Shown one piece after another: positions 1-7,731 of a stretch of 15,000 nt of DNA. A program made the position numbers and the translations under genes. Each line of letters begins with the position of its first letter. Position 1 is the stretch's first letter. Under the pieces are notes generated by a model that searched no databases, was not told the DNA's origin, and saw only the letters and a program-made list of their open reading frames with translations. The stretch is from Halisarca cf. caerulea (taxonomy: Eukaryota; Porifera; Demospongiae; Chondrillida; Halisarcidae), in assembly GCA_963170055.1 (NCBI GenBank), contig CAUJGJ010000313.1:7449979-7464978 (forward strand). Reading direction: 5' to 3'.

Positions 1-240
1 AAATTGCGCAATGAGAACTGCATGTGCCACGCTCGAGTTTTTTTGGTTCGTGATGACGTCACTGTGTCCATGGGCGAGGTTTCACGTGAAGGTCGCGTTT
101 TGTGTCACGGAAGTGGAAAAGATCGTCTGGTGTATTCTACGGTTTATTCGACTGACGTGTAAAGAGGCTTTTCGGCTTTCGTTCAGGAAAAGAGTACAGA
201 ATCTAAGCAAAAGAATTGGAAATATAGGTAACTCACTCTC
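1..240 (+). promoter_or_regulatory. CpG-rich putative promoter / 5' leader with splice-donor-like end
   Basis: The first 320 bases hold roughly 20 CpG dinucleotides, far more than the repeat-rich DNA that follows, and contain no simple repeat. A full palindromic CRE-type octamer TGACGTCA lies at 54-61, a CACGTG E-box at 83-88, and an ETS-like ACGGAAGTG near 107-115. A good splice-donor match, ATAG followed by GTAACT, has its GT at 228-229. Together these resemble a transcription start region with a short untranslated first exon. This is inferred from composition and motif matches only: no TATA box or initiator stands out, and the 94-codon frame through here shows no recognisable domain. Confidence 0.25.
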
Positions 241-789
241 AGTGTTGATGTTTTATGTGAGTTCGTTATGGTTTTGTGGTTCGAGCATTGTGTAGTTTTC
301 AACGAACGATGTGTAACAGCCGATGCCTTCAACTTTAGCATGTACTGATGTCCAGTGTAAGCTAAAATTCGTGGATGGGTGTAAAGTTGTACCTCCAACC
401 TAGTGCTCAGTTGCTTGTCACGTAGGTTGTGGAAAAAAAAAACGTCCGGTTCGGGATCTCTCAATATTTCTGGAAGTTGTAATGGCGCGGTACGTGTGAG
501 GGTTTGTGGTTGATAGGAGATTCGTTCGCTTCTTCGATCATTTCTCTTTTATCGGTGGCGAATTCTTTCTGTGTCCCTGGTACACGCGCGCACACCCCTC
601 TTTTGCGAGTTGGCTGTAACTGTCCATTGACACGCAAGTGTAGAAAAACCGCCTTTTCTGCTGTGGATTGTGCGCACCTTCTATACACTCGAAGAAGACA
701 GTGACTTTAAACCCTAGCTATTTGTAGGTTCCATCTGTATTCGAGTTCATTTTCCAGTCTATTGATGTACGTGGGTCATAAGATATTCT

Positions 790-791
<2 letters not shown>
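241..791. other. Unique, moderately CpG-rich sequence without a supported gene
   Basis: No tandem repeat or transposon end is recognisable here. CpG remains frequent, for example the CACGCGCGCA-type stretch near 583-592. Several 60-90 codon frames overlap on both strands, but none shows a family motif or a convincing splice framework. The stretch may continue the putative 5' region or be ordinary intron. Confidence 0.5.
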
Positions 792-852
<61 letters not shown>

Positions 853-874
853 GTTTGTGTGTGTATATATGTGT
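792..874 (+). repeat. (TG)n microsatellite
   Basis: Perfect alternating TG runs from 792 to 847 (28 copies), then degenerates through CG, TT and ATAT interruptions to about 874. Reading frames on both strands here are cysteine-valine or histidine-threonine repeat artefacts. Confidence 0.97.
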
Positions 875-1203
875 GCATGTACATTGGTACGTACATGCAC
901 ACAATGTGATGTACGTAGAATGGTTTTTAAGCCAGTTTTTTCATGTTGTGTATATGCGAGTATAAAGTGTATGTTCACGGAAAACTGGTGTCAAAAATTA
1001 AACCTCAAACCAATGATGTGTGCCAATGCAAGGAAAGTAAGATCTTGTGTTTGAGAGTCTTATGAAGTTCTGGTGTTGAGGATTTTGTAGTGTGATTGTC
1101 TCATTAAATACATTCATTGCAAAGTATCACTGCTCGGAGTACGTGTGCATCAACAGGGAAGATCAGTCTTTTTGAAAGACAGCGTAAAAATGGTCTTCCT
1201 TGT
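875..1203. other. Unassigned unique sequence
   Basis: Apart from a short GTACAT/ACGTAC palindromic patch near 888-905, no repeat, transposon end or coding signal is visible. Confidence 0.5.
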
Positions 1204-1321
1204 CACACACACACACACACACACATATGCACGACACACACACACACACACATACACACACACGCACACACACACACACACACACGTACACACACATATG
1301 CACGACACACACACACACACA

Positions 1322-1354
<33 letters not shown>
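1204..1354 (+). repeat. Compound (CA)n microsatellite with a 71-bp internal duplication
   Basis: A CA tract is interrupted twice by the same block, ATATGCACGAC, at 1225-1235 and 1296-1306. The offset is 71 bp, so a segment of about 71 bp containing both CA runs and the interruption was duplicated in tandem. Other interruptions are GTAC, ATAC and ACGC. Confidence 0.95.
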
Positions 1355-1356
<2 letters not shown>

Positions 1357-1364
1357 TATGCAGT

Positions 1365-1581
1365 ACAGCCATACATGCCCCATACTTACCAATCCAGCAC
1401 TATTGGTGGCAAACAATGTGGTTAGATTACAGATGGTTTCAAATTATCAAGTGACTCTTGTATATGTAGCCATAGATACTCCAACAAGTTGGAGATGTAG
1501 CATAGCCCAGTATGGTAGACTTTGGCAGCATTGGAGAACATTGGCTCCTCGAGGTATTGGTTTGTTACGTATGTTTCACTG
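1365..1581 (+). mobile_element. Decayed MITE, family C (pogo/Tigger-like)
   Basis: This is an old copy of the family seen at 5474 and 6241. Shared landmarks in the same order are a GTTAGATTACAGATGG block near 1420, AATTATCAAGTGAC near 1442, a GAGAACATTGG block near 1531, CTCGAGGT, and the terminal TTTCACTG ending at 1581. The left end is degraded and its position is approximate. No coding capacity is visible. Confidence 0.5.
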
Positions 1582-1588
1582 AACAGCG

Positions 1589-1737
1589 CAGTGGAACCTG
1601 TCTGTAAAGACCACTTTAGGTTGCTGCATGGGCCACTTCAGTCATACAAATACACCTCTGTATTAGGACCGGCTGTCTACAAAGACCACCATCGTTGGGT
1701 TGTTTTAGTCATTGTTGTAGACAGGTTACCATCCCTG
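1589..1737. mobile_element. MITE-like element with CAGTGGAACCTGTC terminus
   Basis: The left end begins CAGTGGAACCTGTCTGTAAA. The right end, read on the minus strand, gives GGTAACCTGTCTACAA, so the two ends share an imperfect inverted repeat around ACCTGTCT. An internal GTCTACAAAGACCACC repeats the left-end motif. It is non-coding and belongs to the same CAGTGRRACC terminal group as the other short elements in the window. Confidence 0.55.
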
Positions 1738-1769
1738 TGTAGGTACGAGTGACGATTGATCCAACCCTA

Positions 1770-1822
1770 GGGTGCCACTTATAGTAGCCTCTGGCTAAAG
1801 GTTCCCCAGATTAAATAAGAAT
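1770..1822 (+). repeat. SINE-like 3' module, copy 1
   Basis: The block ATAGTAGCCTCTGGCTAA (1781-1798), followed by CCCAGATTAAATAAGAA, recurs almost unchanged at 9908-9945. In the second copy it is followed by an (ATT)8 tail. A shared 3' module ending in a short-motif tail is typical of SINEs or non-LTR retrotransposons. No tRNA-like A or B box was identified, so the class is inferred. Confidence 0.45.
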
Positions 1823-1867
1823 ACCTGATCTGCTAAACAGTGCATAAACTGTGGGACCTCCTATAGC

Positions 1868-2059
1868 TGATGTATGTGTGTACAAACATGGACACAGTGC
1901 AGGGGAGCCCACTGATGTACGTACATGTGTACAAACGTGGACACAGTACATAGGAGCCCACTGATGTACATACGTGTGTACAAACATGGACACAGTACAG
2001 GGGAGCCCACTGATGTACGTACATGTGTACAAACATGGACACAATACAGGGAGCCCACT
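1868..2059 (+). repeat. 49-bp minisatellite, four copies
   Basis: The anchor ACAAACATGGACACAG (one copy ACAAACGTGG) starts at 1882, 1931, 1980 and 2029, giving three exact 49-bp steps. Each unit runs through GGGGAGCCCACTGATG and a GTACGTACATGTGT tract; the last unit is one base short. Minus-strand frames of 65-84 codons here are repeat artefacts, because 49 is not a multiple of three and all frames read similar peptides. Confidence 0.95.
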
Positions 2060-2255
2060 GAACACGAGGACGGAAAGTGCTCATCTTAGAATTTCATGTC
2101 ATCTGAAGAATTGGGAATACTAGGGGCATTGGAGGGGGCATTTGCAGCTTTTGTGTTATCAGAAATTTTATGTTAAGCGATTTTGTGTTAACAGTGTTCC
2201 ACTGCTTATATGTAGTAAACTGCTCTGCAAGGAAACCAGTTTGGATCCCTTCATA
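2060..2255. other. Unassigned unique sequence
   Basis: No repeat or coding signal was found. A small GTTAAGCGATTTTGTGTTAAC dyad near 2172-2192 is the only local structure noted. Confidence 0.4.
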
Positions 2256-2450
2256 CAGTGAGACCTCACTCATCCGCACCTCAGATATCCAGTTCTCTCA
2301 CCTTCTGCAGTAGTTTTAATGTATGTATGCAAGCCAGTCTGCAATAATCCTACTGTACACTATACTGGAGCTCCCTCATTTATCCAGTTCCCTTGCTTTA
2401 TCTGCAATTTCATCCAGAATGGAGGTGTGTGGATAAGTGAGGCCTGACTG
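2256..2450. mobile_element. MITE family A, copy 1 (pogo/Tigger-like, TA target site)
   Basis: The left end CAGTGAGACCTCACTCATCC and the right end (minus strand CAGTCAGGCCTCACTTATCC) form imperfect terminal inverted repeats of about 24 bp. TA dinucleotides flank both ends (2254-2255 and 2451-2452), as expected for Tc1/mariner-pogo transposition. The 195-bp body has no ORF and matches the copy at 6499-6685, including the shared block GCAATAATCCTACTGTACAC at 2341-2360. It differs by a short GTATGTATGC-containing indel. It is non-autonomous, and no transposase is present in the window. Confidence 0.85.
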
Positions 2451-2587
2451 TATCTTTCCTCCCTGTAGTCTGAGCACATTTTGAGCCTACAAAGGAGTAA
2501 ACCCTCCCTGAAAGGGACAAAAGTAGCTGAATTTCATGTTTTCCTAGTATATACATACGCAGGTCCTGTAGCTCGATTTGACACATA

Positions 2588-2762
2588 CAGTGGGACCTCT
2601 TATAGCAAACTCCCCCCATAGCAGAAACCTCTCTATAAAGGACTGCTGTTGTGGGCCCAGATGGATTGCTATGTATATAAAATAACCTCTGAATAGTGGA
2701 AACCTCTGTATAACAAACTGTTTTTCAGGCCCCAAAGTGTCCTTTATAGAGAGGTTCATCTG
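2588..2762. mobile_element. MITE family B, copy 1
   Basis: The left end is TA plus CAGTGGGACCTCTTATAGC. The right end, read on the minus strand, is CAGATGAACCTCTCTATAAA. The body is closely related to 14769-14940, sharing GAAACCTCTCTATAA, CAGAT-GATTGCTATGT, AAAATAACCTCTGAATAGTG and the ACTGTTTTTCAG block. It is non-coding. Confidence 0.8.
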
Positions 2763-2892
2763 CAGGCATACATAACTCCGTGTTAATTTATCTATGAGAA
2801 TTTAAGATTACTAAAAATGTGTACGGATTGAAATGGATATGTATGTATGTATGTATGTACACGCCTTGCTGTGTTCTCGTGCTGAGTGGAGC
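2763..2892. other. Unique sequence with a short (GTAT)n tract
   Basis: A tetranucleotide tract GTATGTATGTATGTATGTAC lies at about 2840-2859. Nothing else is supported. Confidence 0.5.
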
Positions 2893-2978
2893 CACAGCCT
2901 GGTTCATCTGACATCTGGTATATCTAACACATTACATTTTCACGATGAGCAGGCGTAATCGGATAGACAGAGTCCCAA
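2893..2978. mobile_element. Fragment related to MITE family D
   Basis: CCTGGTTCATCTGACATCTG followed by GTATATCTAACAC repeats the 15/16-bp CCTGGTTTATCCGACA motif seen at 4214-4398. A downstream GTAATCGGATAGAC resembles the inverted GTCGGATAATATG at about 4414. It looks like a degenerate copy of the same element. Confidence 0.4.
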
Positions 2979-3233
2979 TGTGCGTACATACATATACAGT
3001 ACTTGTACTCCACTTTAATGAAATGATAATAGAACACACACATACGTACTTATGGACATAATGTGTACTTTGTGCACTCTGTACTGGAGATAAACTTTAT
3101 TGTTTGAGTTATGCATGTTCATACATACCTGGGAATTGGGTATTTGGAATGTGTATTGCTGAATAGCCGTTATCTATGCATACATGTACTGTGGAAAGGA
3201 CACTTTCGGATCCGAAAAAGGATTTGCTATACA
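2979..3233. other. Unassigned sequence
   Basis: It contains short GTACATACAT patches, but no element ends or coding signal are supported. Confidence 0.4.
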
Positions 3234-3437
3234 GTGGAACCTCTCTACAGTGGACACTAACACAACTGAAAAGATGTATGTTACATCTACGTATGGGGTT
3301 TTTCACTAGCCAGAGGTTGTTTTATCAACAAAAACCATGTACATACGTATGCACATATGGATACTGATCCACAGTTGGTTGTGTTGTTGCGAGGTACGAA
3401 TCCACGATTTGGAGAGGTGCTATGAGAGGTTTCACTG
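3234..3437. mobile_element. Probable MITE with CAGTGGAACCTCTC terminus
   Basis: The left end is TA followed by CAGTGGAACCTCTCTACAGT. The right end TGAGAGGTTTCACTG reads CAGTGAAACCTCTCATAGC on the minus strand. The ends therefore match over CAGTGRAACCTCTC. The right-hand flank is CA rather than TA, so the right target duplication is not intact. The interior is non-coding. Confidence 0.55.
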
Positions 3438-3785
3438 CAACGTAATCGTACGGGTAGTCTACAGTTCTCTATGCAAGTCAATAGCCTTTGATTGTATGAG
3501 CAATGTGACATTCTGTGCTGGATAATAGAAGTTAGTTTATATGGTAAAATTTATGGTTGGTGCCAGAAAATCGTCACCATCATCATCATTATCACTATTT
3601 TAATTTTAATGAGGAAATATCCCTTTAGCAAGTAAATGCTGATCTTCCAGAGGGTCCTCAACAAGTTACAAGATTAAATATAATCTACGTATATCTTGGG
3701 CAGTTTAGGCAAATGCTGATTTTATAGAGGTGCCAAATTAGGCAGGTTCTACTGTGTGTCTGCCTGCCTGGTAGACGATTTGTTG
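3438..3785. other. Unique sequence with one solo MITE-end fragment
   Basis: Mostly unassigned. TTTATAGAGGTGCCAAATTA followed by GGTTCTACTG (about 3722-3751) resembles a degraded right terminus of the CAGTGRRACC group. A short CATCATCATCATTATCA patch lies near 3576-3595. Confidence 0.4.
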
Positions 3786-3789
3786 CTCT

Positions 3790-4021
3790 CCAGTTGTGTA
3801 ACCATTTTTGAGTTCCTACAGTTGTCTAACTGATTCAAGTCCTGTAATTATCTAGACAATTAAAGTCCTGCGATCATCTAGACAATTGCTGACCTGCAGT
3901 TGTCTAGGCGATTCAAGTCCTACATCTGTCTAGACAGTTGATGTCCTGCAGTCATGTAAACAATTGAAGTCCAACGTTTGTCTAGACAGTTGATGTCTAA
4001 TGTTTGTCTAGACAGTACAAT
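3790..4021 (+). repeat. 26-bp minisatellite with a palindromic core
   Basis: The anchor CTAGACA and its variants recur at 3826, 3852, 3878, 3904, 3930, 3956, 3982 and 4008, an exact 26-bp step each time. One further degenerate unit precedes them near 3798. The consensus reads TGTCTAGACAATTGAAGTCC followed by TGCAGT. TGTCTAGACA is a perfect 10-bp palindrome, and many units add CAATTG or CTGCAG palindromes. Confidence 0.95.
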
Positions 4022-4209
4022 GTCCTCCTGTAGTAGTCATTCTGACTATTTAGATGTCTTGGTTGCTAAGCAACTACTGGCATACATACATACGTATATG
4101 TATGTACCTGGGATTGTGCAAGCATGGCTTGCTACGACAGTCCTACTAACCTTACGGGCGTTAGTGGGAGTTGAGGCAGTGCGTTCTCCTGAATGTACGT
4201 ATGTACAAC
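4022..4209. other. Unique sequence with an X-box-like palindrome
   Basis: GTTGCTAAGCAAC at 4062-4074 consists of two RGYAAC half sites in inverted orientation with a 1-bp spacer, which fits the RFX X-box consensus. A CATACATACATACGTATATG tract follows near 4081. No gene is supported. Confidence 0.35.
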
Positions 4210-4440
4210 CACACCTGGTTTATCCGACACCTGGTTTATCCGACACTGGTTTATCCAACACCTGGTTTATCTGACACTGGTTTATCCAACACCTGGTTTA
4301 TCTGAAATCCTCATTTATCCGACATTGTACTGTGAATCCCCATCACTACTCTGTGTACAATCTACCCTATCCAACACCTGGTTTATCCGACACTTTTTAT
4401 GAGGATCAGATGTGGTCGGATAATATGAGGGCTCACTCCA
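4210..4440 (+). mobile_element. MITE family D with internal 15/16-bp tandem repeats
   Basis: The CCTGGTTTATCCGACA motif, or CTGGTTTATCC variants, starts at 4214, 4230, 4245, 4261, 4276, 4292 and about 4309, alternating 16 and 15 bp, with a further copy at 4377. TCATTTATCCGACAT (4311) and GTCGGATAATATGAG (about 4414) form an inverted pair resembling pogo-like termini. The outer boundaries are not clear, so the coordinates cover the recognisable repeat region. Confidence 0.6.
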
Positions 4441-4904
4441 CACATTGCTCACTTCCTGCTTTATGTCTGTTACTGACAATGATAGTGAGAATGTGATTGT
4501 TTGCTCTGCCCTTGATGTTACGTGGTCACTGCTTATCAAAGTTCTGCTGTGTTTCATCCTTATACGGGTGCGTATGTAGTACAAAGTAAAATTGTGATAG
4601 CGGACACTTAGAAATATGCGTAATACGTCAAATTATTGTCCGCTGCTTCTAGATCCGCTCCCCTTAACAGTTAAGTACGTATGTGCATACGTACGTACGT
4701 ATTTCTGTAGGCAGCAATAGTCACAGGTACACACATACGTACGTACGTACCTGTGCTGGCAATACTAATGTATATGCAGTATATGCACGTACGTTCGTGC
4801 GTAGAGTGATTGATTTAGACAGTGTGTTGTCTGTTGATGAACATCCCTGGATCTTGCTTGAAGTGATTGTGTCCACTTCCGAGGGTGTCATGGTGAAATT
4901 GCTT
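4441..4904. other. Unassigned sequence with TACGTA tracts
   Basis: Tetranucleotide TACG/GTAC palindromic tracts lie near 4676-4701 and 4732-4752. An 8-bp dyad, AGCGGACA ... TGTCCGCT, sits near 4599-4650. No coding signal was found. Confidence 0.45.
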
Positions 4905-4913
4905 GTAATGTCC

Positions 4914-4984
4914 TAGTCTAGTAGCTCGACACAATTAACAATTGTGTGCACAATTAACAAAGGTTGGGTCGAGCTGCTAGACTA
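4914..4984. mobile_element. 71-bp mini inverted-repeat element with 9-bp target duplication
   Basis: The left end TAGTCTAGTAGCTCGAC and the right end GTCGAGCTGCTAGACTA are inverted repeats of 17 bp with one mismatch. Directly outside them is the 9-bp direct repeat GTAATGTCC at 4905-4913 and 4985-4993. The interior holds a second dyad, CACAATT-AAC-AATTGTG. Inverted ends plus a 9-bp duplication indicate a cut-and-paste insertion, possibly Mutator-like. It is far too short to be autonomous. Confidence 0.7.
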
Positions 4985-5070
4985 GTAATGTCCTAGTTCG
5001 TTGATTGAATTTTCATGTAATGTACATAATTCGTAGAAGACTGACCTGTGCTTCCTTATATGGTAACTAA

Positions 5071-5072
<2 letters not shown>

Positions 5073-5102
<30 letters not shown>
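5073..5102 (+). repeat. (GT)n microsatellite
   Basis: A perfect GT tract of 30 nt. It is separated by only 50 bp from a longer CA tract, with which it is an inverted repeat. Confidence 0.97.
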
Positions 5103-5104
<2 letters not shown>

Positions 5105-5152
5105 CTTGATATGAAGCACAAATGTAGCCCTGGAGGTCCAATGAAGAGTTAA

Positions 5153-5164
5153 ACACACATACGT

Positions 5165-5197
<33 letters not shown>

Positions 5198-5273
5198 CAC
5201 ACACAAGCACACACACACACACGCACACACACGCACACACACACACACATACACACACACACATACACGCACA
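5153..5273 (+). repeat. (CA)n microsatellite, imperfect
   Basis: CA dinucleotides interrupted by GTAC, AAAC, AAGC, ACGC and ATAC variants. The minus-strand cysteine-valine frames of 72-96 codons here are artefacts. Confidence 0.96.
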
Positions 5274-5473
5274 ATAATGCGTCACATGGTGATCTAAAAT
5301 GTGTACACATGCTCACATGTATGTCTAGCGTGGTATTGTAGAGACCGGTTGCTATGGCACACTCAGGAGCATGTGATGCACCCAATCTCAGGAATCTGTT
5401 GCAAAATGATTGTCATCGCATGTTTTTTCGACACGGTTTCATTTGCCTACTCAGCCACATTGCATTTTATGTT
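5274..5473. other. Unassigned sequence
   Basis: No repeat, element end or coding feature is supported. Confidence 0.4.
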
Positions 5474-5655
5474 CAGTGAATCCTCCTTATTCCGACACTG
5501 CAATGGCCTCAAAATATGTATGTAGATGTCAGATTACAGAGGTCATCAGATTATCCAGTGTTTCTTAGTACAGTCACAAATGGTGTTTGTACCTCAGATG
5601 GGGTCAGATTAGAGAGAATGTTGGATTATCGAGGTGCCGGACTACAGACGGTTTC
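5474..5655 (+). mobile_element. MITE family C, copy 2
   Basis: It begins CAGTGAATCCTCCTTATTCC. Inside are GTCAGATTACAGAGG (5528-5542), AGATTATCCAGTGTTTCTTA and GTCAGATTAGAGAGAATG, all also present at 6241-6417. It ends in a degenerate GGACTACAGACGGTTT. Nothing in it codes for protein. The right TIR has lost the terminal CACTG, so the end is approximate. Confidence 0.75.
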
Positions 5656-5675
5656 GTTTGTGTGTGTATTACAGT

Positions 5676-5775
5676 ATATCTACATACGTACGTACGTATG
5701 TACGTATGTGCTGTATGTTCATACTATGTACATATTTGTACATATGTATGTATATACATACATATGTCTGTACAG
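5676..5775. repeat. TACGTA/TGTACATA tetranucleotide tract
   Basis: A run of self-complementary four-base steps (TACG, TATG, TACA) beginning about 20 bp after the MITE end. Low-complexity tyrosine/valine frames overlap it. Confidence 0.85.
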
Positions 5776-5935
5776 TGTAAAGGTTGTTTAATAGAAGCTA
5801 CCGTTGTTTAGAGGTTATTTTGTGTGTTACAGTCCGTCCAGACTCAATAAGAGAATTTAATCATTGAGTGGTGTCCACTATTCTGTTTGGGAATGTTTCA
5901 CCGCTTGTCAGAATATCCTTTGGATTCGCGAGGTT

Positions 5936-5936
<1 letters not shown>
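5776..5936. other. Unassigned sequence
   Basis: No feature is supported between the TACGTA tract and the long CA tract. Confidence 0.4.
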
Positions 5937-6019
<83 letters not shown>

Positions 6020-6065
6020 ACACACACACACACACACAACACACACAACACAGACACATAGACAC

Positions 6066-6138
<73 letters not shown>
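5937..6138 (+). repeat. Long (CA)n microsatellite, about 200 bp
   Basis: CA dinucleotides, nearly perfect at both ends, with interruptions (CT, AACAC, CAGA, TAGA, CG) between about 6014 and 6070. It is the longest CA tract in the window. All overlapping frames are dipeptide repeats. Confidence 0.97.
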
Positions 6139-6140
<2 letters not shown>

Positions 6141-6240
6141 CAGAGTGTAAATTGATATTGCATATCAAATCTGAGGGGACACTGAAAATCTTTCATTATA
6201 CCAAAATCCTCTGTAATCAGTCTAAGATTAGTAGATATTA

Positions 6241-6417
6241 TAGTGAACCCATCATTTTCCAACACTCCACAAGCCTCAAAATGGACGTCAGATTACAGAG
6301 GTTGTCAGATTATCCAGTGTTTCTTAATACAGTCAACATGGCAATGATCGCTCAGAATGTGGTCAGATTAGAGAGAATGTTGGAATGTTGAGGTGTCGGA
6401 TTAAAGAGGTTTCACTG
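6241..6417 (+). mobile_element. MITE family C, copy 3
   Basis: TA flanks both sides (6239-6240 and 6418-6419). The left end reads TAGTGAACCC, consistent with CAGTGAACCC with the first base changed. The right end GATTAAAGAGGTTTCACTG is intact. The interior matches 5474-5655 over several blocks, including GTCAGATTACAGAGG at 6287-6301. The element is 177 bp and non-coding. Confidence 0.82.
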
Positions 6418-6498
6418 TATGTGTGTACATATGTACCTGTTAGTGTGCTTGAAAGAGGTTGTGTGATATATGTACGTACATGTGTAGGTATGTATGTA
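6418..6498. repeat. TGTACA-type tract between two MITEs
   Basis: Short GTACATATGTACC and TGTACGTACATGTG patches fill the gap between a family C and a family A element, whose TA target sites are embedded in it. Confidence 0.6.
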
Positions 6499-6685
6499 CA
6501 GTGAGACCTCACTTATCCGCACCTCAGATATCCAGTTTTCTCACCTTCCGCAGTAATTTTTACTGGAACAGATCTGCAATAATCCTACTGTACACTATAC
6601 TACTGCTCCCTCATTTATCCAGTTGCCTCACTTTATCCGCAATTTCATTTAGAACGGATGTGTGCGGATAAGTGAGGTCTGACTG
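6499..6685. mobile_element. MITE family A, copy 2 (best-preserved)
   Basis: The left terminus CAGTGAGACCTCACTTATCC and the right terminus (minus strand CAGTCAGACCTCACTTATCC) extend through GCAC to 24 bp with one mismatch. TA duplications lie at 6497-6498 and 6686-6687. The body is 187 bp with no ORF and is collinear with 2256-2450. TATCCG-containing termini and a TA target are characteristic of pogo/Tigger elements of the Tc1/mariner superfamily; the mobilising transposase must be elsewhere. Confidence 0.88.
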
Positions 6686-6790
6686 TACATATGTACATAC
6701 ATACATGTGTATGTATGTACGTACATACGTATGTACATGTGTACGTACGTACGTATGTGCATGTATGTACGCATTTATAAACGTATGTAC
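6686..6790. repeat. TACGTA/TGTACATA tetranucleotide tract
   Basis: Self-complementary GTAC, ATGT and ACGT steps begin immediately at the right end of the MITE. Frames of 70-100 codons crossing it are low-complexity artefacts. Confidence 0.88.
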
Positions 6791-6997
6791 AAGCATATCC
6801 CTATGTTTTGTTTGGGGTATTGACATTCGTGTTAAAGTGAAAATGCATCTTTTCTCTGTCCCCTTTTGTGGTTTGAAATTCATGTGAAACATGAAAATAT
6901 AACGTTTTCTTGTCAATTTTGTGTCATTTGATATGTTGAGTTTTGTTATTTAGTTTGTACACTTTTTGGGAACGAGCCAGAAGACATTCTGTTGCAA
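6791..6997. other. Unassigned unique sequence
   Basis: No repeat or coding signal is visible. Confidence 0.4.
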
Positions 6998-7167
6998 TAT
7001 GTACGTATGTGTGTACGTGTGTACGTGTGTACGTGTGTACGTGTGTACGTGTGTATGTGTGTACGTATGTTTGTACATATGTCCTTACATACGTATGTAC
7101 ATACATGCATACATACACATATGTACATACGTACGCATACATACATATATGTACATACGTACGTACG
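6998..7167. repeat. TACGTGTG octamer array grading into a TACGTA tract
   Basis: An 8-bp unit GTACGTGT is repeated about six times between roughly 7013 and 7060. After that the tract becomes mixed TACATATG/TACGTACG steps up to the next MITE at 7168. Confidence 0.88.
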
Positions 7168-7342
7168 TAGTTAAACCTCTTTAGTCTAACACTACTCAAG
7201 CTGGTACAATCAGATATCAAGATTGTCGGATTATCAAGTGACACTTAGTATGGTCTACTATGCTTACTTGGTAAGATTCCAGAATGTGGTCGGATTAGAG
7301 AATGTTGGGTTGTGAAGGTTTTGGATGTCAGAGATCTCACTG
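7168..7342 (+). mobile_element. MITE family C, copy 4
   Basis: The left end is TAGTTAAACCTCTTTAGTC and the right end is ATGTCAGAGATCTCACTG, followed by TA (7343-7344). Diagnostic internal blocks are GTCGGATTATCAAGTGACAC and GTGGTCGGATTAGAGAATG. Both ends abut TACGTA tracts. It is non-coding. Confidence 0.72.
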
Positions 7343-7474
7343 TACATGTACGTAGGAATGTATGCATATGTACATATGTGCATATGTATATGTATGTACG
7401 TACATGTATGTACGTATGTATGTATGTATATATGTACATATGTATATAGGTATGCATGTGTGTACAGTTAATCC
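7343..7474. repeat. TACGTA/CATATG tract between two MITEs
   Basis: A tract of GTAC, CATATG and TATGTA steps with TA target dinucleotides at both ends, lying between oppositely oriented family C elements. Confidence 0.85.
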
Positions 7475-7641
7475 TCTGTAATCCAACACCTCTATAATCC
7501 GACATTCCCTCTAATCCGACCATCTTATGAGGTACAGTCCCCATATTAAAGTATGCTAAGAGTCACTCTGTAATCCAAGAACCTCCTGAGCTGACACTTT
7601 CTTCGGGTCCCACTGAGTGTCGGATTAGAGAGGGTTCACTG
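7475..7641 (-). mobile_element. MITE family C, copy 5, inverted orientation
   Basis: TA (7473-7474) precedes CAGTTAATCCTCTGTAATCC. On the minus strand the element reads GGTCGGATTAGAGGGAATGT, the family C diagnostic block. The + strand right end is TCGGATTAGAGAGGGTTCAC followed by TG. The right TA is not preserved. With copy 4 it forms a head-to-head inverted pair separated by a TACGTA tract. Confidence 0.7.
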
Positions 7642-7731
7642 AACTTGTTCACATGTGTGTGTATGTACTGTATATATATGTGAATATAGTGCATGTACTT
7701 GTGTATGGTATGTATAAATGTAGTGTATACA

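Noticed and set aside
3826..4021. Possible CRISPR array (regular repeat spacing)
   Set aside because: The units are contiguous 26-bp tandem copies with no variable spacers, in eukaryotic-type DNA with no cas genes.
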